From contig CAYMMM010000013.1 in the NCBI GenBank assembly GCA_964391595.1, forward strand, positions 1 to 23,149: a stretch of DNA of 23,149 nucleotides, in the 5' to 3' direction. Source of the DNA: JADZGC01 sp964391595. Lineage in GTDB: Bacteria; Patescibacteriota; Saccharimonadia; CAILAD01; GCA-016700035. This document shows, in pieces, positions 20,922 through 23,149 of the stretch (position 1 is its first letter; each line of letters opens with the position of its first letter). A program made the translations under genes and the position numbers. The notes below the pieces were generated by a model. That model was not told the origin of the DNA. It was given only the letters and a program-made list of their open reading frames with translations, and ran no database searches.

Positions 20922-22565
20922 ATGAGTAGCAAACAAACATTCTATGAAGAGCTCCGAGAGTCGGTAACTGGAGAAATTAGTACCGACAAGGCGACACGGG
21001 ACTTTTTTGCAACCGACGGCAGTGTCTTCACTGCACTTCCCGAAGCGGTCTTTTATCCTGAGAACGAGGCGGATGTTTCAGAATTGGTGCGGATCGTAGC
21101 AGAGCGAGCCGTAAATGGCGAAATGCATCCTATTACTGCTCGTGGCAAGGGGACAGACCAGGGAGGGGGCGCGCTGGGTTCTGGTATCATGATGGCCTTC
21201 CCGGCGCACATGAATCATTTCTTGAGCTATGACAAAAATACCGTTACCGTCCAGCCAGGCATGATTTATAAGGATCTACAGCACTTATTGCACAGTCATG
21301 GACGATTTCTGCCGCCCTACCCTGCGAGCATCGACTTTGCGACCATAGGTGGCGCAGTTGCAAATAACTCCGCTGGTGAGAAGACAGTGAAGTACGGTAT
21401 GACCCGCGACTATGTCGAATCACTACGCGTCGTGCTGTCAAATGGTGAAGTGATCGAGACTCGCCGACTGAGCGCCAAGGAGCTCGCGATCAAGCAGCGT
21501 CAGACTGATTTCGAAGGTCACATTTACCGCAATGTTGATTACTTGATAGAAGAAAACTGGGACGATATCGCACAAGCTTTCCCACGTGTCAGTAAGAACT
21601 CGGCTGGCTATGATTTATGGCACGTGAAGGGGAGTGACGGTAGCTTCGATCTGAGTCAGTTAATTGTTGGGAGCCAAGGTACGCTTGGAATAGTCTCAGA
21701 AGTAACCATGCGTCACGTAGCTTGGAGCCCGAAGAATCATCTGATCGTTGGATATTTTGAATCGATGGAGAAGGCGGCTCATGCTGTAGAGATGATCATG
21801 CCGCTGGGTCCCTCAGCGTTAGAAGTCGTCGATCGTCATCTCCTTGAGTTTTTGAAGGAGCACGACCCGCAGCAGATCAAAGGCGTGATCCCCGAGAAGA
21901 TGCCCGGAATTGTATTGTTGGTACAATTTGACGACATAAAGACTCGCGATCAAATTAGTAAGACGAAGAAGACGATCAAGGCTTTTGAGCATACGGCATA
22001 TGACATGCGCGTCGCCACTGATCGTGATGAACAGACAAAGCTCTGGAAGATTCGTCGTGGCGCAGCAGCGATCATCTGGAAATTTAAGGGAACAAAGAAA
22101 GCTCTGCCAATCATTGAGGATGGGGTCGTGCCGCTCGAGAATATGCCAGTTTTTATGGAGCGGGTGTATAAGCTCTTTGAGAAGTACAATCTAGATATCG
22201 CTGTCTGGGGGCATGCCGGGAATGCAAACTTCCATATGCAACCCTTTATGAATCTCTCCGCTGCAGCTGATCGCAAGAAACTTTTTGAACTCATGAATGA
22301 TTTTTATCGTATGGTGATAGAGATGGGCGGGAGTACGTGTGGCGAGCACAACGATGGTCGTTTGCGCGCCCCATATCTCAAGCGTCTATACGGCGAGCGC
22401 CTATATGATGTATTTGTGGAGGTCAAAAAACTCTTTGATCCATTGAGTATCTTGAATCCGGGTGTAAAAATCGGCGTCAAGATGCAAGATTTGCCGAAAC
22501 AGTTGCGCAAGGAATACTCTATGAAGCACCTTGCAGACAGTTTGCCAAATAATTACGATAATTAG
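20922..22565 (+). CDS. FAD-linked oxidase, GlcD / D-lactate dehydrogenase-like
   Basis: 547 residues of the VAO/PCMH flavoprotein family. FAD-binding domain: PITARGKGTDQGGGALGSG (~70-88), DFATIGGAVANNSAGEKTVKYG, and GSQGTLGIVSEVTMR. FAD-oxidase C-terminal domain: VWGHAGNANFHMQPF (Gly430-His438), GGSTCGEHNDGRLRAPYL, and the terminal FDPLSILNPGVKIG. The family motif GHxGDGNxH reads GHAGNANFH, with Asp and the second Gly replaced. Likely oxidises a 2-hydroxy acid such as D-lactate or glycolate and passes electrons on; the acceptor is not evident. There is no signal peptide or N-terminal membrane segment. Unlike bacterial GlcD-GlcF pairs, no Fe-S partner gene is adjacent; a small membrane protein gene follows after 12 bases. 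Confidence 0.92.
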   Translation: MSSKQTFYEELRESVTGEISTDKATRDFFATDGSVFTALPEAVFYPENEADVSELVRIVAERAVNGEMHPITARGKGTDQGGGALGSGIMMAFPAHMNHFLSYDKNTVTVQPGMIYKDLQHLLHSHGRFLPPYPASIDFATIGGAVANNSAGEKTVKYGMTRDYVESLRVVLSNGEVIETRRLSAKELAIKQRQTDFEGHIYRNVDYLIEENWDDIAQAFPRVSKNSAGYDLWHVKGSDGSFDLSQLIVGSQGTLGIVSEVTMRHVAWSPKNHLIVGYFESMEKAAHAVEMIMPLGPSALEVVDRHLLEFLKEHDPQQIKGVIPEKMPGIVLLVQFDDIKTRDQISKTKKTIKAFEHTAYDMRVATDRDEQTKLWKIRRGAAAIIWKFKGTKKALPIIEDGVVPLENMPVFMERVYKLFEKYNLDIAVWGHAGNANFHMQPFMNLSAAADRKKLFELMNDFYRMVIEMGGSTCGEHNDGRLRAPYLKRLYGERLYDVFVEVKKLFDPLSILNPGVKIGVKMQDLPKQLRKEYSMKHLADSLPNNYDN

Positions 22566-22577
22566 CTTAAGGGCATC

Positions 22578-22916
22578 ATGACACTCTCAAAAGCAATTCG
22601 CAGCGGTAACGTCATCACGCAAGTCGCTCTCGCGGTGATATTTGTGTGGTTGCTGAGCCTTACGTATCAAGGCAGTATGTTCGGTCAGCTTGGGCTTGGC
22701 TCGATTTTGATTGTGGTTGGGATTTGGACAATCGTTCGCTCGCAGGACATTTGGGCGACATATTTACGCGATTGGAAGCGTCTCCCAAAAGCACGACGAA
22801 GTGTCTGGAATAAGCCGTATCGGTTTTATTATTACTTCAATCTACTCCTTGTTTTACCAGTAATGATCGCTTTAGGGATAGCGCTGATCTATCTTAGCTC
22901 ATTCATGTACCAATAG
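22578..22916 (+). CDS. Small three-helix membrane protein (112 aa)
   Basis: Starts 12 bases after the FAD oxidase stop, so very probably in its operon; AAGGG is a weak Shine-Dalgarno ~6 bases before the ATG. Helices: VITQVALAVIFVWLLSLTY, GLGSILIVVGIWTIV and YFNLLLVLPVMIALGIALIY. A basic loop between helices 2 and 3 (RDWKRLPKARRSVWNK) predicts a cytosolic loop. No family recognised. It could anchor the soluble oxidase to the membrane; this is inference from position only. Confidence 0.75.
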   Translation: MTLSKAIRSGNVITQVALAVIFVWLLSLTYQGSMFGQLGLGSILIVVGIWTIVRSQDIWATYLRDWKRLPKARRSVWNKPYRFYYYFNLLLVLPVMIALGIALIYLSSFMYQ

Positions 22917-23010
22917 GTGACAAGGTGTGCGTTCTCTGGTATGATTGGTTCTGTTTTGCTCTCCTGAGTATCGAGAGAAGTACCTCAAAACAACTAAATA
23001 TTCATTTTGT

Positions 23011-23099
23011 GCGGACGTGGTGGAACTGGTAGACACGCTAGCTTGAGGGGCTAGTGACCGTAATAGGTCGTGGAAGTTCGAGTCTTCTCGTCCGCACCA
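23011..23099 (+). tRNA. tRNA-Leu (anticodon GAG)
   Basis: Acceptor stem GCGGACG with CGTCCGC, discriminator A and encoded CCA. Anticodon loop TTGAGGG gives GAG, reading CUC/CUU. The long variable arm (TGACCGTAATAGGTCGTG) marks class II, and the T arm has AGTTCGAGTCT. The 94 bases upstream hold no gene; TAAATA at 22996-23001 could be its -10 box. Confidence 0.97.
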
Positions 23100-23136
23100 G
23101 ACGCCCATAATTCATGCTGGATTGTGGGCGTCTGGT
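23096..23136 (+). terminator. Hairpin starting inside the tRNA discriminator/CCA end
   Basis: A 12-bp perfect stem (23096-23107 with 23125-23136) begins at the discriminator base and includes the CCA; four more pairs can extend it inward. It is followed by TATAGCGG, with no U-tract. The placement is the same as behind tRNA-Leu(CAG). Confidence 0.6.
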
Positions 23137-23149
23137 TATAGCGGAATAT

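Noticed and set aside
1..23149. Alternative genetic code (TGA = Gly)
   Set aside because: TGA ends uvrB and the 165-aa gene at the expected positions, so the standard bacterial code applies.

Overview
The window reads as a chromosomal piece of a Patescibacteria/CPR-type bacterium, most likely close to Candidatus Saccharibacteria. This rests on gene content and style only: compact genes, many unrecognised small or disordered proteins, a transmembrane-anchored Rpf-like muralytic enzyme, an anchored rather than lipoprotein oligopeptide-binding protein, and first genes of transcription units that look leaderless. TGA is used as a stop (uvrB, the 165-aa gene), which rules out the TGA=Gly code of Gracilibacteria/Absconditabacteria. 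The lineage call is inference; no rRNA is present to confirm it.

Layout. 1-417 is the 3' end of an unrecognised gene with a strong hairpin behind it. 524-4208 holds uvrB, which contains a 100-N assembly gap, a translationally coupled 370-aa unknown gene, and a coiled-coil unknown. 4287-6213 is a convergent pair of long disordered proteins separated by a perfect 40-nt palindrome. 6306-10113 is a divergent pair: an EEP-family phosphatase/nuclease-like gene and full-length uvrA. 10173-12620 is a large membrane-anchored extracytoplasmic protein convergent with a 102-aa unknown. 12743-16827 runs uvrC, a 55-aa very basic protein, a holin-4-like membrane protein, secG, an oligopeptide-binding protein and tRNA-Leu(CAG). 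16920-17765 is a DMT/EamA-like transporter (minus). 17932-18631 is a coupled unknown plus 2-TM pair. 18693-20810 is a three-gene minus-strand operon: an Rpf-like transglycosylase, a TM protein with a beta-rich N-domain, and a short TrpC-like barrel. It is interrupted by a 100-N gap that is very probably an artefact. 20922-22916 is a GlcD/D-lactate-dehydrogenase-like FAD oxidase followed by a small membrane protein, and tRNA-Leu(GAG) closes the window.

How the genes fit together. All three subunits of the UvrABC excision nuclease lie within 14 kb but in separate transcription units. UvrC is about 120 residues shorter than the E. coli protein and has lost the four-cysteine cluster. SecG, the Rpf-like protein, the big anchored protein and the oligopeptide-binding protein form an envelope/export theme. 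I see no CRISPR array, insertion sequence, integrase, rRNA or replication origin, and no gene-free stretch longer than 300 bases.

The observations I would follow first are the promoter/start architecture (TATAAT-like box 4-8 nt before the ATG of first genes, versus strong Shine-Dalgarno sites on internal genes), the cysteine-free compact UvrC, the uncatalogued 55-aa basic gene behind it, the TrpC-like gene in an envelope operon, and the hairpins that begin inside the CCA end of both tRNA-Leu genes.
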